DNA from: CAZABG01 sp964460985
GTDB lineage: Bacteria; Chlamydiota; Chlamydiia; Chlamydiales; Parachlamydiaceae
Length of the DNA stretch: 16,351 bases
Direction: 5' to 3'
NCBI GenBank assembly: GCA_964460985.1
Contig: CAYWQX010000044.1
Location: 1-16,351 of the forward strand
Below the pieces are notes generated by a model. It did no database searches. It had not been told where the DNA came from and was given only the letters and a program-made list of their open reading frames with translations. The stretch's first letter is position 1. Each line of letters begins with the position of its first letter. The position numbers were made by a program, and so were the translations under genes. Of the stretch, positions 1 through 7,349 are shown piece by piece.

Positions 1-915
1 GATGTGATAGATTATTTTTGTGATAGGAAGGTCGATACCCAATTTTTCCGATAACTGAAGAGCCGAGACACAGGTATAAGCTCCTTCCACGACCATTCCG
101 ATTCTCTCTTTTGCTTCCTCGGGAGAGAGGCCTTGCGCGATGAGGTGTCCGTAGCGAAAGTTTCTAGATATGAGAGAGCTTGAGGTTAAGACCACGTCGC
201 CAAGACCTGATAAGCCATTGATCGTCTCAGCTTTGCATCCCCGAGCGATCGCAAGTTTACGGATTTCATGAAGGCCGCGCGTGATAATGGCCGCCCTTGT
301 CGAGAGACCGAGCTCCATCCCTTCCGAAATTCCGCAGGCGATGGCAATGATATTTTTAAGGGCTCCGCCGTAGGCAACCCCTATAGGATCGTTATTGGGG
401 TACACTCTAAATGTATCGGTTGTAAACGTCTCGCCGGCAATCACCATCACTTCAGGATCAAAAGCAGAGGCCACCACGGAGGTGGGAATATTCTTTACTA
501 CTTCCGTTGCAAAACTAGGGCCCGATAAAAGAGCAATTAAATGTTTGGAGTCTCTGCCCAGAACTTCCAAAGCGACTTCAGGGAGTGTGAGGCCCGAGTC
601 TTGCTCGATTCCTTTAGAGGTGAGAATGATCGGTTTATCGATTTTTCTTTTAAATTCGGAGAAAACAGGCCGGATTCCTTTGGAAGTGACCGATTCGACG
701 ATTAAATCGCCGAATTCAAGAGTCTCTTCTAAAGAGGTGGTAAATCGCATGTTTTCATGAGGGCAAGTTCCAGGCAAGTTGGGATGTTCATGAAAATCAT
801 TTAACTTCATTGCAAGATCCTTGTTCGTCCAAGAAAGAGTTTGATAACCTTTTCTTGCGAGCAAGTGGGCAAGGCAAAAGCCCCAAGCTCCAGCGCCTAG
901 ATATCCAATACGCAT
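1..915 (-). CDS. gpsA: NAD(P)H-dependent glycerol-3-phosphate dehydrogenase, 3' end outside window
   Basis: Reduces dihydroxyacetone phosphate to sn-glycerol 3-phosphate in the cytoplasm, the entry to phospholipid synthesis. Reading the minus strand from the ATG at 915 gives 305 open codons with no stop before the window edge; the family is usually about 330 residues, so only some 25-30 C-terminal residues are missing. The N-terminus carries the Rossmann motif GAGAWG (residues 8-13). GALKNIIAIACG contains the expected catalytic lysine (Lys187), and STRAAIITRGL and GLSGLGDVVLT are family signatures in the C-terminal domain. No Shine-Dalgarno is visible upstream. A weak TTTACA-N17-TATTCT match lies so close to the ATG that a transcript from it would be nearly leaderless. 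The terminator of the upstream peptidase gene sits directly before it, so it is probably transcribed separately. Confidence 0.93.
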   Translation of the reverse strand, partial: MRIGYLGAGAWGFCLAHLLARKGYQTLSWTNKDLAMKLNDFHEHPNLPGTCPHENMRFTTSLEETLEFGDLIVESVTSKGIRPVFSEFKRKIDKPIILTSKGIEQDSGLTLPEVALEVLGRDSKHLIALLSGPSFATEVVKNIPTSVVASAFDPEVMVIAGETFTTDTFRVYPNNDPIGVAYGGALKNIIAIACGISEGMELGLSTRAAIITRGLHEIRKLAIARGCKAETINGLSGLGDVVLTSSSLISRNFRYGHLIAQGLSPEEAKERIGMVVEGAYTCVSALQLSEKLGIDLPITKIIYHI

Positions 916-945
916 GTTAATAGAATACTAGGAATTCTAATTTCT

Positions 946-972
946 GTAAAAGAAGGCAGGGTTTCCCCTGCC
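946..972 (-). terminator. Rho-independent terminator of the M4 peptidase gene
   Basis: On the minus strand a perfect 7-bp stem, GGCAGGG/CCCTGCC (955-961 with 966-972), closes a GAAA tetraloop and is followed by the U-rich tract TTCTTTT. It lies 6 nt past the stop codon at 979-981, so it should end the peptidase transcript and insulate gpsA. Confidence 0.85.
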
Positions 973-978
973 GATCGA

Positions 979-2121
979 TCAGGTAGTAACCGGCTTAAAC
1001 CCAATGACTTTAACTGTCGTCCAGGCATTAAGGGCCGCCGTATGCTCTCGGCTATTTTCACCAAATTTCTTCTTGGCTATATCGATTGTGCGCTCTGCAA
1101 ACTGTAAAAATGTGGAGTCGGGTCGAGTGCTCATTAAAGCATCAAACCAGATATGGCCCACATTATTCCATGCAAAGACCGCGCTAGGATCATTGCCTGC
1201 TTTGTCAGACACCTCTTTTGCCATGAGGTAAAAGGCGCGATTGATGATTCCGGAATTATAATGCACTCCTCCATCATCCTCTTTTGTAACCACAAAGCCG
1301 CTCATATCGGCCGGCTGCGGATCTTTTCCGAGCTCCGGAGTATCATAGGCAGTTCCCGGCATAATAAGGGATCTTAAGGCTTGAATACCTTTTAATTTGT
1401 TATCATCAATTAACTCATCCCCAATCAGCCATTTGTTCTGATCAACCGTTTGATTTTTGGTAAACATATCGCACAAAATCGCGAAAATATCGGCTAAAGC
1501 TTCATTCAAAGCGCCTGCTTGTTTGTCATAGATAAGTAAATCCCCAATGACGGCGTGAGTCCATTCGTGATAACCGACGGTAGGAGAGGAGCTCATCCGT
1601 TTAAAAAGATCTCCATCGCCTGACACGTAAAAACGTCCATTCCAAAAAGCATTATCAAATCCCCTTTTGGGATTGTCGGAATAGTGGGCTACCGCTTTCA
1701 TCTCTTCGTTATGATTGCCATAGGATTTTCTTTGGTGCACTTTTAGCCAATAGTCGTAGATATTCATGCTGATATCCCACAATTCTTTGGCGGATTGATC
1801 CGAAACCGGAAATGTTTTGCTTCGATTGTCCGGTTTCGCGAATTCTTTACGGTAGATTAAATCTCCCGGAAGCCTTGGTTTTCCGTGCGCATTAAAAATG
1901 GTAATTGTTTTTTTAGGTTCGTGAAGAGCGAGTGTCCTTTCAGGATTCAACGCCGCCACTTTTCGCTCTTGTGTTAAAGCGATCGTGTGCTCATAAGTTT
2001 CGGGATTAATTTTTTTCGTAATGTAGGGGGGGACTGCAAAACAAGTATGTTTGCAAGAATGACCGCTTTCACATGGTTCAGATGGGTATTCCCATTTTTG
2101 CACAATTCCTAATGCTGACAT
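979..2121 (-). CDS. Protealysin-like M4 (thermolysin family) zinc metallopeptidase
   Basis: A 380-residue peptidase of family M4. The zinc motif HEWTH is at 185-189, the third ligand Glu207 lies in NEALAD, and the catalytic histidine His287 lies in DGGVHYNSGIINRAFYL, which closely matches thermolysin. QPADMSG just before it is also typical. There is no signal peptide. Instead there is a short N-terminal region with three cysteines (17, 23, 27) and a VPPYITKKI motif resembling the short propeptide of protealysin-type enzymes, rather than the long FTP/PepSY propeptide of secreted thermolysins. The ATG at 2121 has a strong GGAGG 4 nt upstream. It is transcribed divergently from the barrel and collagen genes and has its own terminator. 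In other bacteria protealysin-like enzymes have been linked to host-cell invasion and actin cleavage; a similar role here is inference. Substrate and export route cannot be read from the sequence. Confidence 0.9.
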   Translation of the reverse strand: MSALGIVQKWEYPSEPCESGHSCKHTCFAVPPYITKKINPETYEHTIALTQERKVAALNPERTLALHEPKKTITIFNAHGKPRLPGDLIYRKEFAKPDNRSKTFPVSDQSAKELWDISMNIYDYWLKVHQRKSYGNHNEEMKAVAHYSDNPKRGFDNAFWNGRFYVSGDGDLFKRMSSSPTVGYHEWTHAVIGDLLIYDKQAGALNEALADIFAILCDMFTKNQTVDQNKWLIGDELIDDNKLKGIQALRSLIMPGTAYDTPELGKDPQPADMSGFVVTKEDDGGVHYNSGIINRAFYLMAKEVSDKAGNDPSAVFAWNNVGHIWFDALMSTRPDSTFLQFAERTIDIAKKKFGENSREHTAALNAWTTVKVIGFKPVTT

Positions 2122-2125
2122 AAAG

Positions 2126-2130
2126 CCTCC
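2126..2130 (-). promoter_or_regulatory. Strong ribosome binding site of the M4 peptidase gene
   Basis: GGAGG on the minus strand, 4 nt before the ATG at 2121. It is the strongest Shine-Dalgarno seen in the window and fixes this start, although the protein lacks a signal peptide. Confidence 0.75.
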
Positions 2131-2163
2131 TTGTCAAAATCACTATAATTCACAAAAAAATAT

Positions 2164-2193
2164 TTGACACAAATGATTTAAAATAAATATTTG
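2164..2193 (+). promoter_or_regulatory. Putative promoter of the barrel/collagen unit
   Basis: A perfect -35 hexamer TTGACA (2164-2169) lies in the AT-rich divergent region. The -10 is less clear: AATATT with a 16-bp spacer (2186-2191) or TATTTG with 18 bp (2188-2193). The following gene has AGGAG at 2217-2221, 5 nt before its ATG. The opposite-strand promoter for the peptidase is only weakly suggested by TATAGT at 2142-2147. Confidence 0.4.
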
Positions 2194-2226
2194 TCTTAAC
2201 TTAGGCCTGACTTCTTAGGAGATTGC

Positions 2227-3792
2227 ATGAGTCGACTCAAACTTATCTTTGGGATTATGTTGGCAGTGGCGGCCCTCCAAGCAGGCGAGGCTTTAATCCA
2301 ATTTGTAAATCACAACGAGAATCCCACTGATCGGCTGATAGAGGCGATTGATAAAGAGGCTGAAAAGGTAAAACTCGCGTTCGCTCAAGCCCATCTTGAA
2401 GAGGAAGAGAAGAGAGCCAAAGCTCTTAATGAATCGAGAAAAAAACTGAAGGGCTCTTCTGTCACCATAAAGACCAAGAAAGAGCATCACAAAAATCCGA
2501 GGACGGGAAAAATCTCTTCCTATGTTGTAGATGAGAAAGTGGTCATAACCCTTGATGATGAATTTTTCAAAAATAATAAAAAGCTTAAATTTAGAACCGG
2601 CAATAAAAATGGGGGAACGATCTCTCTTGCTTATAAAAAAGATGAATTGAGCAAAAAGAGCGATCATACGAATCGAAAAATTGCCAAAAGGCTGCAGCTT
2701 TTACAAGAAGATGAAAGTATCGCGTTAGCGGAGGTTGAAAAAGAACCACGTGTTGAGCAGATCCAGCCCGCGATCGAGCCAAGCGAAAAAAAACTGCATT
2801 ATATAAGTCCCGAGCCCCTTCGAAATCAAGAGAGCAATAAGCCCTATGAAGTTATTGTAGGCGAAGAGCCTCCCAAAAGAGAAGAGCCCCAAATAGAAAA
2901 AGAAGCACTTCCTCCTGTAGAGAAACAAACGAGAGCTTCTCAAGATTTTTATACTTGGGATGAAGAGGCCTGTCCAAACACGTGCTGCCAGACGGGCTGT
3001 TATTCTGAGCCGAGAGGCTGTTTTCTTCCCACGCTATTTACAGTAGGCTATGCCTTTGGTAAAGGAATCGACACCCATAAAAGCTATGGGTTTGCAAGTT
3101 TAATGATGTATCCCTTAGCCAAACGATACGATTATGCTCCTTTTCTTTATGTCCAAGCAAATGCGCTTAGCAACCATAAGTGGGCAGGAAACTTCGGCGC
3201 CGGACTTAGAATCGATTGGATAGAGGGTTGGATTTGGGGCTTCAACCTCTTTTATGATACTTATCGCGGTCATTATGGATCCTTTCATCAGGTAGGAGCA
3301 GGCTATGAGCTTTTATCTGATACATGGGAGGTGAGAGCGAACGTCTATTTCCCAGTTCATCAAGAATGCCAATCAGGAAAAGAGCGTACCTATTATTATC
3401 CGGGTGATTACTATATTCGGCTAAAAGGTTTTGAATGCGCTCAAAGAGGATTTGATTTTGAATTCGGCCGTAATTTCTGCATAAACCGCTGCTGGAATAC
3501 CTACTTCGGAGTAGGCCCTGCTTGCTTTAAATATCCTAACACAAGCCATAGAAAATGGGCCTTCAAAGCAAGGGGGGTTCTTGAGTGGAATGATTATCTT
3601 GCTTTTGAAGTAAGAACCTATAAAGAGGGGAGCCGAAATTGGCAATGGCAAGGTGTTGTTTCTCTTACAATTCCTTTTGAAACTCTCCGCGACTGCTGCG
3701 AGTGCGGTTTTACAAGTTTGTTTGAAAGACCCATTTATCGTAATTCCATCATCAAAACAAATGATGGCTGCTGCTGGAAGACCAATTATTAA
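2227..3792 (+). CDS. Cysteine-rich outer-membrane beta-barrel protein, inverse-autotransporter-like barrel
   Basis: A 521-residue exported protein. Residues 1-23 form a signal peptide (basic start, hydrophobic core, LQAGEA end). Residues 30-170 are highly charged and Lys/Glu-rich, with coiled-coil character around 36-75; 171-235 is proline- and glutamate-rich, like a periplasmic spacer. From about 265 to 487 alternating aromatic and glycine-rich strands, such as GFNLFYDTYRGHYGSFHQVG and the ANVYFP strand, resemble the barrel of intimin/invasin-type inverse autotransporters. All 15 cysteines lie after residue 248, including clusters at 249-265 and 490-516; none occur in the first 248. That fits the disulfide-linked outer membranes of chlamydiae. 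The ATG at 2227 has AGGAG 5 nt upstream. The collagen-like gene follows 14 bp downstream, so the two are probably co-transcribed. Family assignment is from strand pattern only; a different barrel family is possible. Confidence 0.7.
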   Translation: MSRLKLIFGIMLAVAALQAGEALIQFVNHNENPTDRLIEAIDKEAEKVKLAFAQAHLEEEEKRAKALNESRKKLKGSSVTIKTKKEHHKNPRTGKISSYVVDEKVVITLDDEFFKNNKKLKFRTGNKNGGTISLAYKKDELSKKSDHTNRKIAKRLQLLQEDESIALAEVEKEPRVEQIQPAIEPSEKKLHYISPEPLRNQESNKPYEVIVGEEPPKREEPQIEKEALPPVEKQTRASQDFYTWDEEACPNTCCQTGCYSEPRGCFLPTLFTVGYAFGKGIDTHKSYGFASLMMYPLAKRYDYAPFLYVQANALSNHKWAGNFGAGLRIDWIEGWIWGFNLFYDTYRGHYGSFHQVGAGYELLSDTWEVRANVYFPVHQECQSGKERTYYYPGDYYIRLKGFECAQRGFDFEFGRNFCINRCWNTYFGVGPACFKYPNTSHRKWAFKARGVLEWNDYLAFEVRTYKEGSRNWQWQGVVSLTIPFETLRDCCECGFTSLFERPIYRNSIIKTNDGCCWKTNY

Positions 3793-3806
3793 AATTTGAG
3801 GGATGG

Positions 3807-4553
3807 ATGTTAAAACTACGTTATCTAGTGTGGGTCTTAGCGCTTAGTTTGTATGCTTTTGAATTAAGCGGAAACACGCCTGAAGTTGGATGTCATGATG
3901 GAAATAAAATAAAGCAAGGACCTCCGGGACCGACCGGACCTACCGGCCCAGCAGGTCCTGCAGGTGGACCTACAGGACCTACAGGGCCGACAGGAGCTAC
4001 GGGTGCCACCGGGGTAACCGGAGCCACAGGCCCGACGGGCGCGACCGGCGTAACCGGTTTAACCGGTTTTACAGGGCCAACCGGGCCTACAGGGCCGACA
4101 GGCACAACCGGTCCTACCGGACCTACAGGTCCCACCGATTTATCGGCACTTTATACCTATAATGATGCGGGGATTTTAGGTTTAACGGTTGCGGTAGGAG
4201 AAGATATTCCTTTCAATCAAACAGCAGTTACCGTGGGAACAGCTATTACGCACTCGACACTTACTCCGGAAGAAATTACGGTGCACGAAATGGGGACTTA
4301 TCTCGTCACTTTTAACGGCTCTACCGCCCTTCTTAGCCTGCTTGGAAGCGTGCAAATCGAGTTAGACGGAATGCCGCAAGGAGCTAGCGCCACATTAGTT
4401 TCGGCAGGGCTTCCTCTTACAACCCAAGCGCTTGTTAAAGTGAGTGCAATCCCCGCTACGATCACTGTAGAAGTAACCGGCTTATCCGTTGGGCTTCAGT
4501 CAGGCAGTTCGGCGCAGATTTCGGTAGTTCAAGTAAGTACATCGACCCTTTAA
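3807..4553 (+). CDS. Secreted collagen-like protein with BclA-type C-terminal domain
   Basis: A 248-residue protein. Residues 1 to about 21 are a hydrophobic signal peptide. Residues 38-110 are collagen Gly-X-Y repeats: five triplets, one extra glycine at 53, then 19 more triplets. Most have proline or alanine at X and threonine at Y (GPT, GAT). The remaining 138 residues are rich in small and beta-forming residues, with PFNQ, ITHST and EMGTYLVTFNG segments resembling the TNF/C1q-like C-terminal domain of Bacillus BclA-type proteins, which trimerises. The protein is therefore likely a trimeric surface fibre; threonine at Y is a known glycosylation site in such proteins, but here that is inference. 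The start at 3807 is preceded by GAGG 5 nt upstream; the ATG at 3803 is in another frame. It forms a unit with the barrel gene 14 bp upstream, suggesting the barrel may anchor or export it. Confidence 0.85.
   Translation: MLKLRYLVWVLALSLYAFELSGNTPEVGCHDGNKIKQGPPGPTGPTGPAGPAGGPTGPTGPTGATGATGVTGATGPTGATGVTGLTGFTGPTGPTGPTGTTGPTGPTGPTDLSALYTYNDAGILGLTVAVGEDIPFNQTAVTVGTAITHSTLTPEEITVHEMGTYLVTFNGSTALLSLLGSVQIELDGMPQGASATLVSAGLPLTTQALVKVSAIPATITVEVTGLSVGLQSGSSAQISVVQVSTSTL
3918..4136 (+). repeat. Collagen triplet-coding repeat (24 Gly-X-Y units)
   Basis: Nine-base-periodic coding repeat of GG(N) CC(N)/GC(N) AC(N) codons giving GPT/GAT/GVT triplets, with one extra GGT/GGA glycine codon after the fifth triplet that breaks the protein period but not the reading frame. 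Synonymous positions vary between units, so this is an old coding repeat rather than a fresh DNA expansion. Confidence 0.9.
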
Positions 4554-4596
4554 AAAGAGATCAATAGCTCGTTTCAAAAAAGGCGGGCTATTGATC
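4551..4596 (-). terminator. Terminator between convergent collagen-like and pyrophosphorylase genes
   Basis: A perfect 10-bp inverted repeat, GATCAATAGC (4559-4568) and GCTATTGATC (4587-4596), separated by 18 nt. On the minus strand it is followed by TCTTTTTA, a good U-tract, so it should terminate the pyrophosphorylase transcript. The stem includes that gene's last codons and stop. On the plus strand the U-tract is poor (TTCG), so termination of the collagen transcript here would be weaker. Confidence 0.7.
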
Positions 4597-5802
4597 TTCG
4601 TGAATATAATGAAGGGAAATATCGATCTCTTTTCCTTTCCACTTTTCTTTAAGCTTTTCAGTAGGATAGTGAAACTGCGCCTCCAGCTCGAGAGGTTGGT
4701 TGACAATTCTTTTGCCCGTGAGCTTACTTAAGATTTTACGGTCGTTCGCTTCGAGTTGATGCGTGACAACCGTTGGAGAATCGGGGCCTGTTTGGTTTTT
4801 TAAGGGAGCAAAGCACTCCTCTCTTGGGTAGATAATGACATTAGAATGAATAGTTTTTTCCAGGATATCAAAAATAAACGCTTCAAATTTATAGGCGACC
4901 GGATCTTTCGCGGGGACGATTTTTCCATTTTGCACCCTTTGCGAGGCTTTAAAATGGGTATGAAGAGGCAGCTTGATTTGACTTAAGGTTTTGGCAAACT
5001 TTAAAGTGACAGCTAAGAGGCTTACGTTTGCATACTTATGTTTGGGTGCCTCTTCAGGATCCATTTCAGAATATTCAATCACCCTCAGATGCCCTTCATC
5101 GAGCACAAAAGTGCCTGTTTTCTCTTGCGGACTTTCTTTCTCGACCCCTTTCATAAGGATATCTAGTTTTTTTTCTATGAGCTCACCTAGAAGGACAGGA
5201 TCAAAAGGATCGGCAAGAGGATTGTCAATCAAGATAAGATTGATAAACTCGATACCTTTTGATTCCCAATCGGCTAAAAGCCCTTTTTTGGAAAAATATT
5301 CAAATACTTGACCATTTCCATCAGGGCCCTTGGCTCTTTTGCCTGGACTTGATTCAAAAAAATTACCATTTACATCTAAAAAGGGGAGCTCTTCTTGTTC
5401 AAAAAAAGAGATTTGGTCTTTGTTTAAGCCAAAAAAGTTTGACTCCGAAAAAAATTGGATCGTCTCTTCATGGTTTTCAGGAGAGGTCATAAAGGCTATT
5501 GGAAGCGGTTTTCCGTAAAGGATGGAGGCGGCTATAGTCTTCTCCGCGATCAGCTGGAAGAGCGATTTTTTCCGTACGGCCGATATCGGATATTTCCCTT
5601 TGGCGTAAGGAAATTTTAATCGGCTGCCCATACCGCCTGCGAGAACAATCGTTCCCATTTTGCCGGCCCTTAAAGCCTCTTTTCCAATTTTTTTTGCCTC
5701 CAGGCTCGGTCTTAAAGGATTTTGAACGGCTGAATAAGACTTTTTTTTCTTATCTTCTCGAAGGGCTTCACGAAGTCTTTTCAGAAGTTCATCATCATTC
5801 AT
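4588..5802 (-). CDS. UDP-sugar pyrophosphorylase, UAP1/UDPGP type
   Basis: Transfers a uridylyl group from UTP to a sugar 1-phosphate, giving UDP-GlcNAc or UDP-glucose for cell-envelope glycans. With the start at 5802 the protein has 404 residues. LAGGMGSRL (54-62) followed by FPYAKGKYPI is the nucleotide-binding loop and uridylyl-binding region of the eukaryote-like UDPGP family. GNGQVFEYF and the segment ending LILIDNPLADPFDP match the UAP1 substrate loop and metal-binding core. The start MNDDELL is chosen because its ATG overlaps the upstream heptosyltransferase stop in ATGA, giving translational coupling; a longer reading frame to 5901 only runs through that gene. I recall a homologous gene next to gpsA in Chlamydia trachomatis. 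The choice between GlcNAc-1-P and Glc-1-P as substrate cannot be settled by eye. Confidence 0.87.
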   Translation of the reverse strand: MNDDELLKRLREALREDKKKKSYSAVQNPLRPSLEAKKIGKEALRAGKMGTIVLAGGMGSRLKFPYAKGKYPISAVRKKSLFQLIAEKTIAASILYGKPLPIAFMTSPENHEETIQFFSESNFFGLNKDQISFFEQEELPFLDVNGNFFESSPGKRAKGPDGNGQVFEYFSKKGLLADWESKGIEFINLILIDNPLADPFDPVLLGELIEKKLDILMKGVEKESPQEKTGTFVLDEGHLRVIEYSEMDPEEAPKHKYANVSLLAVTLKFAKTLSQIKLPLHTHFKASQRVQNGKIVPAKDPVAYKFEAFIFDILEKTIHSNVIIYPREECFAPLKNQTGPDSPTVVTHQLEANDRKILSKLTGKRIVNQPLELEAQFHYPTEKLKEKWKGKEIDISLHYIHEDQ

Positions 5803-6815
5803 GAACAAAGTCTCATTACCGCATCGAATACTTCTTTCGTTTCGATACGAGTCATGCAGCGATGATCTATAGGGCATGTCCTTTTGAAGCAAGGAGAGCA
5901 CTCCACATGCTTATGAACAGTCTCGGAAATGCCGAGAGGCCCTGAAATTTTTTCGGAAGTCGGTCCAAAGAGCGCAACTACCGGAATTTTTAAAGCGTAG
6001 GCCATATGCATCGGACCTGAATCGTTTGCAACCATTACATTTAAAAGAGAGATATAGGCCATCAGTTCTCTTAAAGTGGTTTTTCCGGCCAGATTAATGA
6101 GATTAGGGCCCAAATTCTCGGTGATCTCATCAACCATTTTTCTTTGAGTTGAGTCTCCAAAAAAAATAACATGGCATCCGGCATCGATGAGCGATTTGGC
6201 AAGCTCCCTAAATCGGTCCGGAAGCCAGCATTTAGCGGAGCCGTAGGCAGCCCCCGGATTAATCCCGATGAGCTTGCCGCTTTTATAGCCTTCTTGGCTA
6301 AGCAAGTTCAAAGCCCCCTTTTTTTCCTCCTCGGATACAATAAGACGCGGGAGGGTGTTTGAAACTTGAATATCGAAAGGCTTTAAAAGCTCTTTGTACG
6401 TTTTCACAAGATGTTGATCGTTGCGGACCTTAGGAAATGGGATCGCATCAGTAAGGAGTAGCGATCTTCCCCGTCCTTCAAATCCTATTCTTCTTTTGAC
6501 AAGGCCTCTCCAAAACCACCAGGCAGACGAGAAGGAGTTGGTCGTAAGGATGCCTGTATCATACTCCCCTTTTCGTAATTCACGTATCAAATCCGACTGA
6601 TGGAGTTTGTGGATGAAACCGCTTGGTTTTTTAAAGGAGAGGATATGATCTGCAAAAGGCTCCTGGCTAAATAATTGGCCGATCGCCCCTTGGCACATTA
6701 GAGTAATTTTTAAATCCGGGTATTTGGATTTCAAATCGATGAATAAGGGGCTTGCCATGACGGCATCTCCAACCCAATTTGGCATCCGGATGATAATGTT
6801 TTTTGGCTCGCTCAT
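5799..6815 (-). CDS. waaF: ADP-heptose:LPS heptosyltransferase, family GT9
   Basis: A 338-residue GT-B glycosyltransferase that adds heptose to the inner core of LPS at the cytoplasmic face of the inner membrane. Evidence: the acceptor-domain start IIIRMPNWVGDAVMASPL (residues 7-24), GINPGAAYGSAKCW (184-197), NDSGPMHMAYALKIPVVALFGPTS (264-287) in the donor domain, and a cysteine cluster at 306, 309, 314 and 320 typical of heptosyltransferase II. The start at 6815 aligns with the family N-terminus; the open frame extends to 6962 but that part runs antisense to bcp and looks non-coding. No clear Shine-Dalgarno or promoter is visible in the 69-bp gap to bcp. It overlaps the pyrophosphorylase start by ATGA. 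Chlamydia itself has heptose-less LPS as far as I know, so this gene points to an environmental relative. Another GT9 specificity remains possible. Confidence 0.87.
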   Translation of the reverse strand: MSEPKNIIIRMPNWVGDAVMASPLFIDLKSKYPDLKITLMCQGAIGQLFSQEPFADHILSFKKPSGFIHKLHQSDLIRELRKGEYDTGILTTNSFSSAWWFWRGLVKRRIGFEGRGRSLLLTDAIPFPKVRNDQHLVKTYKELLKPFDIQVSNTLPRLIVSEEEKKGALNLLSQEGYKSGKLIGINPGAAYGSAKCWLPDRFRELAKSLIDAGCHVIFFGDSTQRKMVDEITENLGPNLINLAGKTTLRELMAYISLLNVMVANDSGPMHMAYALKIPVVALFGPTSEKISGPLGISETVHKHVECSPCFKRTCPIDHRCMTRIETKEVFDAVMRLCS

Positions 6816-6884
6816 ATTTACTTTTAAATGGTAGAGTAAACGAATTAAATTTGAAACGGTCAGTAAAGGGACGAAGTAAAAATT

Positions 6885-7349
6885 ATGGCAGGAAAACTCA
6901 AAGTCGGCGATACAATACCAGCCTTTAAAATCAAAGATTTCGAAGGGGAAACCGTAACGCATGAAGATCTTATCGGATCGCCTTTTGTGCTCTATTTTTA
7001 TCCAAAAGATGACACGCCGGGCTGCACCACGGAAGCTTGCGAGTATAGAGATGCCATGAGCGGCTTTGATGATATGGATGTGCTGGTGGTAGGTATTTCA
7101 CCTGATGATCCCAAATCGCACAAAAAGTTTATGGAAAAATACGATCTTAATTTTCCTCTCCTTTGCGATGAAAATTTGGAAGTGGCCAAAAAATTTGGCG
7201 CCGTCAAAGAAAAAGAGGATAAAACTTCTCTTGAAAGATCTACTTTTCTTTGCGATGACGAAGGGAGAATCCTCTGGATTGAACAGCCTGTTAAGGTGGA
7301 GGGGCATGTAGACCGGGTCATGAATGCGCTGGATGAAATTTTGGCATGA
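6885..7349 (+). CDS. bcp: Thiol peroxidase, BCP/PrxQ-type peroxiredoxin
   Basis: A 154-residue cytoplasmic peroxidase that reduces hydrogen and organic peroxides using thioredoxin. The active-site sequence is DDTPGCTTEACEYRD with peroxidatic Cys47 and the partner Cys52 five residues later, the arrangement of atypical 2-Cys BCP enzymes. Length and the segment PKDDTPGCTTEAC are typical. There is a weak purine-rich stretch (AAAGGG, 6865-6870) upstream, too far for an ideal ribosome site, and no convincing promoter. It is divergent from waaF and overlaps the next gene by ATGA, so both are likely made from one transcript. Confidence 0.95.
   Translation: MAGKLKVGDTIPAFKIKDFEGETVTHEDLIGSPFVLYFYPKDDTPGCTTEACEYRDAMSGFDDMDVLVVGISPDDPKSHKKFMEKYDLNFPLLCDENLEVAKKFGAVKEKEDKTSLERSTFLCDDEGRILWIEQPVKVEGHVDRVMNALDEILA

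Noticed and set aside
268..760. Two plus-strand open frames opposite gpsA
   Set aside because: They lie entirely antisense to a gene with clear GpsA motifs and have no ribosome site or recognisable content.
3893..4135. Minus-strand open frame with a collagen-like GPV repeat inside the collagen gene
   Set aside because: It is the reverse complement of the GPT/GAT codon repeat; a GGN-CCN-ACN repeat reads as Gly-Pro-Val on the other strand. No start signal or downstream domain supports it.
3918..4136. Repeat array as a CRISPR or minisatellite
   Set aside because: Period is 9 bases with synonymous variation and a continuous reading frame; there are no spacers of constant length.
5803..5901. Longer N-terminus for the UDP-sugar pyrophosphorylase
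   Set aside because: The extra 33 residues overlap the conserved C-terminus of the heptosyltransferase and are unlike the family; the ATGA start at 5802 fits better.
6816..6884. Repeated AGTAAA/TTTACT hexamers in the waaF-bcp gap as operators
   Set aside because: The gap is AT-rich and the hexamers are short and irregularly spaced; no consistent promoter or operator geometry was found.
6816..6962. 49-residue N-terminal extension of the heptosyltransferase
   Set aside because: It would cross the divergent gap and run antisense through the start of bcp; family alignment begins at the methionine at 6815.
7098..7321. Open frames in other frames and on the opposite strand within bcp
   Set aside because: Shadows of a gene with an intact peroxiredoxin active site.
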